The notes under the pieces: generated by a model | Told to the model about the DNA's origin: nothing | The model's input: only the letters and a program-made list of their open reading frames with translations | Databases searched by the model: none | Made by a program: the position numbers and the translations under genes | Assembly: GCA_900316505.1 (NCBI GenBank) | Contig: ONDH01000011.1 | Coordinates: 1-64,000, forward strand | Source of the DNA: an uncultured Prevotellaceae bacterium | GTDB lineage: Bacteria; Bacteroidota; Bacteroidia; Bacteroidales; Bacteroidaceae | Length of the DNA stretch: 64,000 nt | Direction: 5' to 3' | Shown: positions 1-7,891 of the stretch, in pieces | How the letters are laid out: each line of letters opens with the position of its first letter | Numbering within the stretch: the stretch's first letter is position 1

Positions 1-371
1 ATTTACAGTACTCCCCCTATTAGTAATCCCCCAACCCAACCAATTTTTCACAATTTCACATTTCACAATTTCACACCACACAAATTTTTTCAGGGGTTTT
101 ATTTGGTAACACAATTGGTTTTTTATCAATAAGTTAAGAGGGGGTTTTATGTTTGTACTCCTGATGATATGGTCACTTTTTTCCCTGTTTTTTCATGATT
201 CGCCTCCCTCGTTATTATGATTCGTGCCCCTCATTTTTGACCTCTTTACGCCCCGTTTTTACCCTCACCCCACTTCTTTTTCACCCCTCTTTTGCTCAAT
301 TTTTAAACAAAAGAAGCATGCCCATTAGACATGCTTCCTGATCTGTCTTTATGTTGTTACTTAACCTGCTG
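1..371. other. Non-coding left edge of window
   Basis: No convincing reading frame is seen here. The stretch is rich in T and C and holds short irregular TTTCACA/ATTTCACA repeats at about 46-80. It ends with the hairpin described separately, which would terminate the glycosidase transcript entering from the right. Confidence 0.6.
305..337 (-). terminator. Terminator after the GH43 gene
   Basis: GAAGCATG (313-320) and CATGCTTC (330-337) form a perfect 8-bp stem with a 9-nt loop. Read on the minus strand the stem is followed by TTTTGTTTAAAAA. It lies 35 bp past the GH43 stop codon, the right place and orientation for an intrinsic terminator of the minus-strand operon. Confidence 0.7.
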
Positions 372-1925
372 CTATGGAATGAACACCCGTTTGCCGTCTT
401 TGATGTAGATGCCCTTCGTGGGGGTGGTCACGGGTACACCTTGCAGCGTATAAAACCAGCCCATGCGCTGGGCGTTTTTCCTTTTGTCAGGTGACAACGG
501 GATGGCTTCTATCTCAGAGGTGAATTCGTTGAATTGCCACCAGTCCCAATTGAAGAGGGTGCCTGTGTCGGTGCCCGTGAAACTGAAATGAATAGCATGG
601 GTTCCTGTGGGGACGGTTGTGAGGTCGAAGGTTTGTTCTGCCCACACATTGTCACCTCCTGTGGCTGCGATGGGGATGCGCGCCAGCAACTTGCCCTTGG
701 CATGGTCTTGACGGATGACGAGTGTACCCTTGCCATTGGCAGAGGCAACACGGAGGGTGATGGACTTGGCACCTTCAGTACCGAAATCAAGGTTCGCCAC
801 ACGCATGGAATCACCTGCATGGATGCCTGTGACATACACACCCGTATCTTCATTACCAACCACGCTGATGCCAACTGCGGCATTGAGGGTCTCAGCCTGC
901 TGAGGGATGTAGGGACTCATGGTACGGAGGGCTTTCACCCCTTTATGGGTGGCTGTGATGGGTTTGATGGTACCATCATCATTAAAATGCATTTCTTCCA
1001 CTGCCATGCTGCGATTGAAACCACCACCCCCTTTGGGTGCCCAACCTGTGTGATAGAAGAAATAGTCCTTGCCCTGATAGTGCACCATACCGCTGTGGTT
1101 GGTGAAAGAACCTGTGTCCTGCTGTTTCATCACAATGCCCTTGTACTCCCAAGGACCTTCAGGACTTTTACTCATGCTATATGAAATATGCTCGGGCACA
1201 CCACCTGCTGCATACATGAGGTAGTAGTTGTCACCTCGTTTGTCGAGCCAGGGACCTTCTTCGTAGCAGTCCTTGCCTGTCACCTGATCATCCACTTTCA
1301 CACCCCCGAATGCTTCTTTTGTCAGGGGCACCTCAACAATGCCGTTCTTGCCAATGTTGGTGTTGATGGAAATCATCACACTGCTTAATTTGGCATAGCG
1401 CAGTTTGTTATTGCCCCAATAGAGATAGGCTTGTCCATCATCGTCGATGAAGACGGTAGGGTCGATGTCACCTCCTTCGCCTGTATCGAAGAGAGGTTTT
1501 TTGAGCACATCCTTGAAAGGACCAGAAGGCTTCTTACTTCGTCCCAAACCAATGTAGTGACGCCAATCGTTGGGTTTGGAGAGGCACATATACCAATAGT
1601 AATAGTCACCCTTCTTGACACACTGACTTGCCCAACAGGTACCCTCATCTCCCCACTTGAAGGCGGTACGTGGCATGGCTTCACCGTGGTCTGTCCAATT
1701 GACCATATCAACCGTGGAATAGACACGCCAACGCTCCATGTAGTAGAAGTCGTTCACACCTGGCACGTTCATGTCTTCATCGCAATACACATAGAGGCTG
1801 TCGTTGCCTTCGAATACCATGGGGGCAGGGTCAGCCGTATAACAATGGGACACGATAGGGTTTTGTGCGTTGAGAGAAACAACGGACAACAGACTACAGA
1901 CTACGGATACTATTTTCTTTTTCAT
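372..1925 (-). CDS. Secreted GH43 glycoside hydrolase with CBM6-like domain
   Basis: A 517-residue exported glycosidase of family GH43 (beta-xylosidase / alpha-L-arabinofuranosidase type). A signal peptide (1-20, ending LNAQ) precedes a five-bladed propeller-like domain. The likely catalytic residues are the general base D32 in TADPAPMV, D155 in GGDIDPTVF and the acid E223 in YEEGPW. Residues about 345-480 look like a CBM6-type beta-sandwich, with the aromatic run NWDWWQFNE near its end. The last 30 residues carry the sequence KGIYIKDGKRVFIP, a C-terminal motif shared with other secreted proteins of this window. The gene follows the GH95 gene on the same strand after 100 bp. No SusC/SusD pair is present, so this is not a classical polysaccharide utilisation locus. 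Substrate is not readable from sequence. The signal-peptide core is encoded by seven-base repeats. Confidence 0.88.
   Translation of the reverse strand: MKKKIVSVVCSLLSVVSLNAQNPIVSHCYTADPAPMVFEGNDSLYVYCDEDMNVPGVNDFYYMERWRVYSTVDMVNWTDHGEAMPRTAFKWGDEGTCWASQCVKKGDYYYWYMCLSKPNDWRHYIGLGRSKKPSGPFKDVLKKPLFDTGEGGDIDPTVFIDDDGQAYLYWGNNKLRYAKLSSVMISINTNIGKNGIVEVPLTKEAFGGVKVDDQVTGKDCYEEGPWLDKRGDNYYLMYAAGGVPEHISYSMSKSPEGPWEYKGIVMKQQDTGSFTNHSGMVHYQGKDYFFYHTGWAPKGGGGFNRSMAVEEMHFNDDGTIKPITATHKGVKALRTMSPYIPQQAETLNAAVGISVVGNEDTGVYVTGIHAGDSMRVANLDFGTEGAKSITLRVASANGKGTLVIRQDHAKGKLLARIPIAATGGDNVWAEQTFDLTTVPTGTHAIHFSFTGTDTGTLFNWDWWQFNEFTSEIEAIPLSPDKRKNAQRMGWFYTLQGVPVTTPTKGIYIKDGKRVFIP
1879..1906. repeat. Heptamer array in the GH43 signal peptide
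   Basis: Four seven-base units on the plus strand (ACAACGG, ACAACAG, ACTACAG, ACTACGG) encode the hydrophobic core of the GH43 signal peptide on the minus strand. The GH95 gene has a matching array at 4613-4640. Confidence 0.75.
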
Positions 1926-1938
1926 AATCTTCTTTTTT

Positions 1939-2022
1939 CGAACACGAATGACACGAATTTACACGAATAAAGATTAGTTTGATTGGCTACGCCGAGCTAA
2001 AGGTTCGAGAGATTCGTGTTCG
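1939..2022. repeat. Inverted repeat between GH95 and GH43
   Basis: CGAACACGAAT (1939-1949) is exactly complementary to ATTCGTGTTCG (2012-2022). The interval holds three ACACGAA copies and the 15-mer CGAGCTAAAGGTTCG (1993-2007), which recurs as its exact reverse complement at 41177-41191. It fills most of the 100-bp GH95-GH43 spacer. Confidence 0.7.
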
Positions 2023-2025
2023 TTT

Positions 2026-4659
2026 TTATTTAATCACGATTATTTTACCGTTCACGATGTATGCACCTTTCTCAGTGGGCTTCCCCTCCAGTTTCACACC
2101 ACTCAACGTACACCAACTGTCCGTTGTCTGTTGTCCGTTGTCCGTTGTCGAATCGGAGATGTCCTTGATGTCAGAACCAACAGGTGCCACTTGGTAGGTC
2201 TTGCCTGCCTCGGTGGCGATGTCGTACTCATACACGGTCTTGACGGAGAGTTTGGGGGCTGTACTCAGCGACTTTGCCAACAATGGTGTCTTGATGTCAG
2301 CAGGAGCATAGAGCGGATTCGGGCACTCACCCTTGGCTTCGGTCAGCCCTTCACCTTCAAGGGGCACATAAGAACGCAGACGAAGCACACCACCTATCGT
2401 GGAATGGATGTTTGCCACTTGCAAAGAGCCTTCATCCCATACCATATCCACCTCGAAACCACCACGAGCACGTAAGCCCGATACGGAACCTTTGGTCCAC
2501 TTGGTGGGCAGAGAGGGCAACAGATGAACGGCACCATCATGGCTCTGCAACAGCATCTCGGCAATGCCTGCCGTAGCACCGAAGTTACCGTCTATCTGGA
2601 AAGGTGGATGAGCATCGAAAAGATTGGGGAAGGTACGTCCATCGGGATATTTCTTGGTGTCGTCATCCGATTCGGAGGGCAGGAGTTTAAGCATGTTGCT
2701 CAGGATGGTCATGGCATGGTCGCCATCGAGCATACGAGCCCAGAAGCATATCTTCCAACCCAGACTCCAGCCTGTTGCTTCATCACCACGATCCTTGAGG
2801 GTCTGCTTGGCAGCAGCAAAGAGTTCGTTGTGGGAATAAGGACTAATCTGGTTGGAAGGGAAGAGTCCATAGAGGTGAGAGATGTGACGATGATGATATT
2901 CACTGCCATCAGCATCAATGAGCCACTCCTGCAACTGCTTGCGACTGCCTATCTGCATAGGAGGCAACTGAGCCAACGTTTCTTTGAGTGTCTGCTGATA
3001 AGCAGCATCCTCGCCCAGTATCTCAGCCGCTTTCAATGTATTGGACAGGGCATCGAAGACAATCTGGTTGTCCATGGTGCATCCTGCCGTGATGGGGGTT
3101 GACTTGCCTGAAGGACCTTGTTCGGGACTGACGGAAGGAACCACCACGAGCCAATTGTTGTAACCAGGATGGGGTTGCATATAGTCGAGATAGAAGTCAG
3201 CAGTACCCTTGATAACAGGATACCACTCGCGAAGAAATTCCTTATCGCCTGTGTAGAGATAGTGCTGCCACAGATGAGTAGCAAGCCAAGCACCTCCGTT
3301 GGGGTACATGCCCCAGAAGGCACCATCGACAGGACCTGCAATGCGCCAGATGTCGGTATTGTGGTGTGCCATCCAGCCATCGCATCCATACATCTGCTTG
3401 GCAGTCACAGCACCTGTCTCGCTCAAATCCTTGATCATCGCGAAAAGAGGCTCGGAGGTCTCGGAGAGGTTGCAGACCTCAGCAGGCCAGTAGTTCATCT
3501 CAGCATTGATGTTGATGGTATATTTCGAATCCCAAGGAGCATCGCGCTTGTCGTTCCACACACCTTGCAGGTTGGCTGGCTGACCACCTGGCTGTGAGGA
3601 GGAAATGAGCAGGTAACGTCCATAGTTGAAGAGCAGCGCCACCATGCCCCAGTCCTTACTGCCCGTGAAGGCATCCAGTCGTTTGTCTGTAGGCAGATCG
3701 CTGTTGGATGTGGATGGCAAGGAGAGGTGTACACGATTGTATTGCTTCTGGTATGCCTCGATATGACGAGCCAACAGAGTCTCATAGTCATATTGGGCGG
3801 CATCTTCCAAGTATTTCTGGTTCTTCGCTGCTGCATCGCCTGTGACATCATTGTAACTGACAAAATTGGTCGCAGCAGAGATATACAGGGTCGCCGTCTT
3901 GGCGTTTCTCACATAAAGAACACCAGAAGAGCCGTTGACGGTCACCTTGCCGTCGCACTCCACTTTATAGACACATTGTGCCTTCAGTTTGCTGTCAACA
4001 CCTTCATGTCCCACACCCTGAATGGTGGCAATAATGCCGTCCAATCCCTTCTTGTAGGTGGTATTGAAGGTGCAGGAGTGTTGAATCATGAAGTTCATTT
4101 CCTTATCAGACTCCAAACGCATGACTATCACACCATCAGCCATCGAAGCAAAGGTGGTTCTCGAACAATCATAGTAAGAGCCGTCGCTATCTTTCACTTT
4201 GAAGGTCACTTTCGAAAGGGCTGTCTGCAAGTCCAGTTCACGACGGAAGTCTGTCACATTGTTGGCAGAAAAATTCATGTGGGTCATTTTCAAACTGCCC
4301 AAAGTGAGATACTTCATGCCATGAGGACCTTTGACAAACTGGTTGTTGATAAGAGTCTCAGCCTGTGACTCCTTGCCACTGAAGATGAGATCTCTGACCT
4401 GATCCAAATAATTGAGGGAGGTCTTGCTGTTGTTGTTGTGAGGACCACCCGACCAGAAGGTCTCTTCGTTCAACTGTATCTCATCTGTTTGAGTGCCTCC
4501 ATACAGCATCGCCCCCAGATGGGAGTTGCCAATGGGGAGTGCTTCCAGCCATATTTGGGCAGGAGTGTCATACCATAGTTTCTCTGTGTTGTCATTTTGT
4601 GCGTTGAGAGAGACAACGGACAAGAGACAACTGACTACGGATACTATTATTTTTTTCAT
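2026..4659 (-). CDS. Secreted GH95 alpha-L-fucosidase / alpha-L-galactosidase
   Basis: An 877-residue exported glycosidase of family GH95, whose members remove terminal alpha-1,2-L-fucose or alpha-L-galactose by an inverting mechanism. The signal peptide (about 1-21) is nearly identical to that of GH43. The family signatures are clear: [19 protein letters not shown] and [13 protein letters not shown] near the N-terminus, [17 protein letters not shown] in the (alpha/alpha)6 barrel, and [12 protein letters not shown] and [16 protein letters not shown] towards the C-terminus. Length fits the family plus a tail. After residue about 835 a short repeat-encoded linker ([11 protein letters not shown]) leads to a C-terminal motif ending [13 protein letters not shown], similar to that of GH43. 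The gene lies 21 bp from the upstream small gene, so it is probably cotranscribed with it. Confidence 0.9.
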   Translation of the reverse strand: MKKIIVSVVSCLLSVVSLNAQNDNTEKLWYDTPAQIWLEALPIGNSHLGAMLYGGTQTDEIQLNEETFWSGGPHNNNSKTSLNYLDQVRDLIFSGKESQAETLINNQFVKGPHGMKYLTLGSLKMTHMNFSANNVTDFRRELDLQTALSKVTFKVKDSDGSYYDCSRTTFASMADGVIVMRLESDKEMNFMIQHSCTFNTTYKKGLDGIIATIQGVGHEGVDSKLKAQCVYKVECDGKVTVNGSSGVLYVRNAKTATLYISAATNFVSYNDVTGDAAAKNQKYLEDAAQYDYETLLARHIEAYQKQYNRVHLSLPSTSNSDLPTDKRLDAFTGSKDWGMVALLFNYGRYLLISSSQPGGQPANLQGVWNDKRDAPWDSKYTININAEMNYWPAEVCNLSETSEPLFAMIKDLSETGAVTAKQMYGCDGWMAHHNTDIWRIAGPVDGAFWGMYPNGGAWLATHLWQHYLYTGDKEFLREWYPVIKGTADFYLDYMQPHPGYNNWLVVVPSVSPEQGPSGKSTPITAGCTMDNQIVFDALSNTLKAAEILGEDAAYQQTLKETLAQLPPMQIGSRKQLQEWLIDADGSEYHHRHISHLYGLFPSNQISPYSHNELFAAAKQTLKDRGDEATGWSLGWKICFWARMLDGDHAMTILSNMLKLLPSESDDDTKKYPDGRTFPNLFDAHPPFQIDGNFGATAGIAEMLLQSHDGAVHLLPSLPTKWTKGSVSGLRARGGFEVDMVWDEGSLQVANIHSTIGGVLRLRSYVPLEGEGLTEAKGECPNPLYAPADIKTPLLAKSLSTAPKLSVKTVYEYDIATEAGKTYQVAPVGSDIKDISDSTTDNGQQTTDSWCTLSGVKLEGKPTEKGAYIVNGKIIVIK
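2118..2150. repeat. Heptamer array in the GH95 C-terminal linker
   Basis: Nearly five units of TGTCCGT/TGTCTGT type encode the linker between the GH95 catalytic region and its C-terminal motif. Reading frame is preserved. Confidence 0.75.
4613..4640. repeat. Heptamer array in the GH95 signal peptide
   Basis: Four units (ACAACGG, ACAAGAG, ACAACTG, ACTACGG) encode the signal-peptide core with its repeated SVVS pattern. It closely resembles the array at 1879-1906. Confidence 0.75.
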
Positions 4660-4680
4660 TTCTTTGTGATTGGTTGTCTA

Positions 4681-4986
4681 TTACTTAATACTTTCCAAGA
4701 AATCGCGGAGCTGTTCAGCATCCACATCTCCCATCTGATACTCCTTCTCGGCATCATCCTTGACCATCTTGAGCCACAAGGAATAGGCTTCTTCCGCTTC
4801 CTGCATCCAATGGTCACGGTCAATGAAGAGGCTGTCGCCACAGTTCTGCATGATGAAGTTGGCATAAGCCTGCTCATTCTGGTTGTAATTGCGATGAATC
4901 TGCATGAGAATCTCCTTCAAATCATCAATGGTGCTGATGACGCCACTCTCCAAATCACGCACCACGCCATCCAACTCACTCTTCAT
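4681..4986 (-). CDS. Detached C-terminal helical part of DUF4954 protein
   Basis: A 101-residue acidic, helical protein with no signal peptide. The start at 4986 was chosen because ATG there overlaps the stop of the DUF4954 gene by 11 bp (ATGAAGAGTGA), which implies translational coupling. From memory, full-length DUF4954 proteins of Bacteroides run to roughly 650 residues and end in a helical segment with a pattern like the DLESGVIST, MQIHRNY and KDDAEKEYQMG seen here. This gene therefore looks like that C-terminal region encoded separately, by natural gene fission or by a frameshift near 4980. The domain at that end of the family may be catalogued as DUF6819. No function is known. Confidence 0.7.
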   Translation of the reverse strand: MKSELDGVVRDLESGVISTIDDLKEILMQIHRNYNQNEQAYANFIMQNCGDSLFIDRDHWMQEAEEAYSLWLKMVKDDAEKEYQMGDVDAEQLRDFLESIK

Positions 4987-6418
4987 TGCTCTCTTCGGTG
5001 TCGGCAGTGTTGTTCTGGAAACAACGGTAAAGGAAGAGCTTGAGCACCAAATCATAATACTGGATGCCTTTCAGCAAGGAGGCACGTTTCATCTTGCAGC
5101 CATGATAAGTGAACACCTCCGTATTCTCAGGATTTTTCTTCAAGAGGTCTTCAAGGATGGTCTTGCCATCGAGAACAGACTGCACGATATAAGGATTTGG
5201 AAAGGCGAAATTGATGATGTCATTGCGCGAACTGAGCGGGCGCTTATCACGTTTCGGCCATTTGCCCACATCGCGCCATGTGCCCACAGTGCGGATGTTG
5301 ATGCCCGGCACCAATGCCGTCTCACGCCCTTCAGCAATGACATAACTGAAGGGGAGTTTCTGCACCTGTGGGTGGTTCTGCACCTTACCCATCACCATGG
5401 AGAAACTACCAATATGGGCAGGCCAGAGAATGTGACTTCCCGAAGCCGTCTTGCTGCCACGATCCAATGTGCCCCAATGGATAGGACCCATTTTGTAGGC
5501 ATGGTTACTTTGGTTGGTGCCCGAACCGGCATTGTAGAAAGAGAAGGCACCGCCAATGAGAAGGGTGCTCTTGTGATGACTTGTGGCGAAAGGACCACAG
5601 AAGGCTGCACAAGACTCGCCATTGTCCATATAGCTATTGGCAAAGAAGACGCTCGCCTCGGAAGAGAAGCCCTTACCCACATGCACCGACTCACCGACAA
5701 AGCTGCAATACACCTTTGCGCCATCAATCACACTGGCACCAGCAGCCACGATGCTGTCTTCGATGATGACATCAGAGCCAATGAGCGTGCCTGCATCGTC
5801 GGTGCTGAGAATCGTGCAATTGGTCAGTTTGCAGCTGCCCTGCACCTCACACCCCTCGCCAATGCGCACATTATTCATCTCCTTCACGCCCACCACACGC
5901 GAACCAGCCCCAATGTGGGGAGTTGAAGGTTGAGAGTTGTCAATTGACTGTTTTGCCAACTCTTTCGTCTTGGGGAAATTCACCATCAACCATGCCAATT
6001 GCGCCGTCAGCCCCTCACAAATAATGATGTTGGCATCACCTCCCTCGTTCAGCACAGAAATCTCCGTGCCATTACCGAAGGTGCTGTCCTCCTGATTCGT
6101 GATGATGCCAATGTTTGACACATAGCAACGGTCACCTATCTGTGTATTGGAGATGTAGCCACGCACATTCTCCACCAGACAGTCGTCGCCAATGATGACA
6201 TTGCGCAACGTGGCATTCCGCACACAGCAACGGCGACGGAATCCTTCTTCCACTTCCACAGAGCCGCTCAAACCGCCAATCTCCACATGGCCATAGAGCA
6301 GAACGTTCGTCATTTGTGAAGGCACAAAAGCCTCATCCACCAAGATGTCAGTCCAATCATCTGCCCAACATCCACGCTCTTCCAACTGAGCGATTTCATT
6401 TACTGTCAGTTCTCTCAT
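4976..6418 (-). CDS. DUF4954 family left-handed beta-helix protein
   Basis: A 480-residue cytoplasmic protein of the Bacteroidota family DUF4954. It shows many hexapeptide-like turns (IGDDCLVENV, IGDRCYVSNI, IGEGCEVQGS) typical of a left-handed beta-helix, as in sugar-nucleotide acyltransferases and UTP:sugar-1-P enzymes. The conserved block HKSTLLIGGAFSFYNAGSG, followed by NQSNHAYKMGPIHWG and the later KWPKRDKR, fits the family. It ends earlier than usual; the missing C-terminal helices are encoded by the overlapping gene at 4681-4986. Its 5' end overlaps the hflX stop by 4 bp (ATGA). An array of seven-base repeats encodes a loop near residue 160 (SIDNSQPSTP). The reaction catalysed, if any, is unknown. 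Confidence 0.82.
   Translation of the reverse strand: MRELTVNEIAQLEERGCWADDWTDILVDEAFVPSQMTNVLLYGHVEIGGLSGSVEVEEGFRRRCCVRNATLRNVIIGDDCLVENVRGYISNTQIGDRCYVSNIGIITNQEDSTFGNGTEISVLNEGGDANIIICEGLTAQLAWLMVNFPKTKELAKQSIDNSQPSTPHIGAGSRVVGVKEMNNVRIGEGCEVQGSCKLTNCTILSTDDAGTLIGSDVIIEDSIVAAGASVIDGAKVYCSFVGESVHVGKGFSSEASVFFANSYMDNGESCAAFCGPFATSHHKSTLLIGGAFSFYNAGSGTNQSNHAYKMGPIHWGTLDRGSKTASGSHILWPAHIGSFSMVMGKVQNHPQVQKLPFSYVIAEGRETALVPGINIRTVGTWRDVGKWPKRDKRPLSSRNDIINFAFPNPYIVQSVLDGKTILEDLLKKNPENTEVFTYHGCKMKRASLLKGIQYYDLVLKLFLYRCFQNNTADTEESNEE
5921..5948. repeat. Heptamer array inside the DUF4954 gene
   Basis: Four units (AGTTGAA, GGTTGAG, AGTTGTC, AATTGAC) encode a polar loop between beta-helix coils. They belong to the same family as the arrays in prmC and murI. 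Confidence 0.7.
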
Positions 6419-7656
6419 TCTATTTCTCCGTTTGTGTTATAGTTGTCATACAAAAAGTCGTTGTAAGGGTACTTCTGCACATGCAGTTCACGCACCCGTT
6501 TGTAGAGCAGTACCCTGAACTCATCCATATTCTCCCGTTCTTTTGCCGAAATGAAGAAGCAGTTCTCGTTGAGCTTCGCCATCCACGTCTTCATCAGTTC
6601 ATCCAACGGGATATTTTCCTTTGTGCGGGGAGTCAGGTCATCTGCCTCCTTCTCCACCCATGTGTAGGCATCAATCTTGTTGAACACAATCATCTGTGGT
6701 TTGTCAGCACATCCGAGGTCGCCCAAAGTCTTGTCCACCACCTGTATCTGCTCTTCAAAATCAGGGTGACTGATATCCACCACGTGCAGCAGCAGGTCAG
6801 CCTCCCTCACCTCGTCCAGTGTGCTCTTGAACGACTCCACCAAATCGGTGGGCAGTTTACGGATGAAACCCACCGTGTCTGACAAAAGGAAAGGCAGGTT
6901 CTCGACGATGACCTTCCGCACCGTCGTGTCCAGTGTGGCAAAAAGTTTATTCTCCGCAAAGATGTCACTCTTCGAAAGCAAGTTCATCAGCGTGGACTTT
7001 CCCACATTCGTATAGCCCACCAGAGCCACACGGATGAGCCTGCCACGATTCTTCCGCTGAGTGGTCTTCTGCTGGTCAATCTCGACCAAACGCTGTTTCA
7101 AGAGGGAGATGCGATGACGGATGATACGTTGGTCCATCTCCAGCTGCGTCTCACCAGGACCACGAAGTCCCACGCTACCACCTCGCTGGCGTTCCAAGTG
7201 TGTCCACAATCGTGTCAGTCGGGGCAGCATATAGCGATACTGCGCCAGCTCCACCTGCGTCTTAGCCGCTGCCGTCTGGGCACGCATGGCAAAGATGTCG
7301 AGGATGAGACTGGTGCGGTCCAATATCTTCACCTGCAAAGCCTTCTCAATGTTCCTGATTTGTTTGGCAGACAACTCATCATCGAAAATGACCATCCCTA
7401 CAGGGTCTTCCTCATCGTCTTTCTGCTTGATGAACGCAGCAATCTCCTCCAACTTTCCACTGCCAATGTAAGTGATGCTGCTCGGACCATTCACTCGTTG
7501 GGTGAACCGTCGAATCACCTTCGCACCAGCCGTCTCCGCCAAGAACTCCAGCTCGTTCAGATATTCCGTTGTCTTCCGTTCGTTCTGCTGAGGCGTGACG
7601 AGACCCACAATGACCGCAGTCTCCACTTTCGTCTCAGATATGATAAACTCTTTCAT
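6415..7656 (-). CDS. hflX: Ribosome-associated GTPase HflX
   Basis: A 413-residue GTPase of the Obg-HflX group, which binds the 50S subunit and splits stalled or heat-damaged ribosomes. The N-terminal HflX domain (about 1-200) contains YIGSGKLEE and ends with the family hallmark GGSVGLRGPGETQLE. The G domain follows: G1 GYTNVGKST near residue 215, G3 DTVGFIRKLP, G4 NKID. Length is normal. It is first in a minus-strand run with DUF4954 and the glycosidases, overlapping the next gene by 4 bp. A TATCTTTG box lies 20 bp upstream of the start codon, and a seven-base repeat array covers its expected -33 region. Confidence 0.95.
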   Translation of the reverse strand: MKEFIISETKVETAVIVGLVTPQQNERKTTEYLNELEFLAETAGAKVIRRFTQRVNGPSSITYIGSGKLEEIAAFIKQKDDEEDPVGMVIFDDELSAKQIRNIEKALQVKILDRTSLILDIFAMRAQTAAAKTQVELAQYRYMLPRLTRLWTHLERQRGGSVGLRGPGETQLEMDQRIIRHRISLLKQRLVEIDQQKTTQRKNRGRLIRVALVGYTNVGKSTLMNLLSKSDIFAENKLFATLDTTVRKVIVENLPFLLSDTVGFIRKLPTDLVESFKSTLDEVREADLLLHVVDISHPDFEEQIQVVDKTLGDLGCADKPQMIVFNKIDAYTWVEKEADDLTPRTKENIPLDELMKTWMAKLNENCFFISAKERENMDEFRVLLYKRVRELHVQKYPYNDFLYDNYNTNGEIE

Positions 7657-7675
7657 ACAAGTTTTTATTTGGTTG

Positions 7676-7683
7676 CAAAGATA
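7676..7683 (-). promoter_or_regulatory. hflX promoter -7 box
   Basis: TATCTTTG on the minus strand matches the Bacteroidota -7 consensus TAnnTTTG. The expected -33 position (around 7703-7710) falls inside the AATTAGG array, so the array replaces or supplies that element. Confidence 0.65.
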
Positions 7684-7691
7684 GTTATTTT

Positions 7692-7723
7692 AATTAGGAA
7701 TTAGGAATTAGGAATTAGGAATT
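7692..7723. repeat. AATTAGG heptamer array upstream of hflX
   Basis: Four AATTAGG units plus a partial copy. With the TAATTCC array at 7761-7795 it forms an inverted pair around a 45-nt core that recurs at 21311-21355. Confidence 0.85.
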
Positions 7724-7760
7724 GTTACTTTTTCAATGAAAAAACACCCTGAATCGCAAA

Positions 7761-7795
7761 TAATTCCTAATTCCTAATTCCTAATTCCCAATTCT
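7761..7795. repeat. TAATTCC heptamer array upstream of GT4
   Basis: Four TAATTCC units plus CAATTCT, the complement of the array at 7692-7723. It ends five bases before the TACCTTTG box of the GT4 promoter, covering its -33 region. Confidence 0.85.
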
Positions 7796-7799
7796 TCCC

Positions 7800-7807
7800 T
7801 ACCTTTG
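7800..7807 (+). promoter_or_regulatory. GT4 promoter -7 box
   Basis: TACCTTTG matches TAnnTTTG. It is immediately preceded by the TAATTCC array. The bases after it (TTGCACCCGATTTGAA, 7805-7820) recur at 7874-7889, just before the GT4 start codon. Confidence 0.65.
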
Positions 7808-7891
7808 CACCCGATTTGAATAATCAGGGCTACGCCTCAGCATAGTTAAAACAAGTTTTGCTCTGCATTCGGCTTGCACCCGATTTGAAAA

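Noticed and set aside
372..4659. Classical polysaccharide utilisation locus
   Set aside because: Two exported glycosidases are present, but no SusC/SusD pair, sensor or regulator lies next to them.
4904..5926. Plus-strand open frame opposite the DUF4954 gene
   Set aside because: It has His/Ala-rich composition typical of antisense frames, while the other strand carries family motifs.
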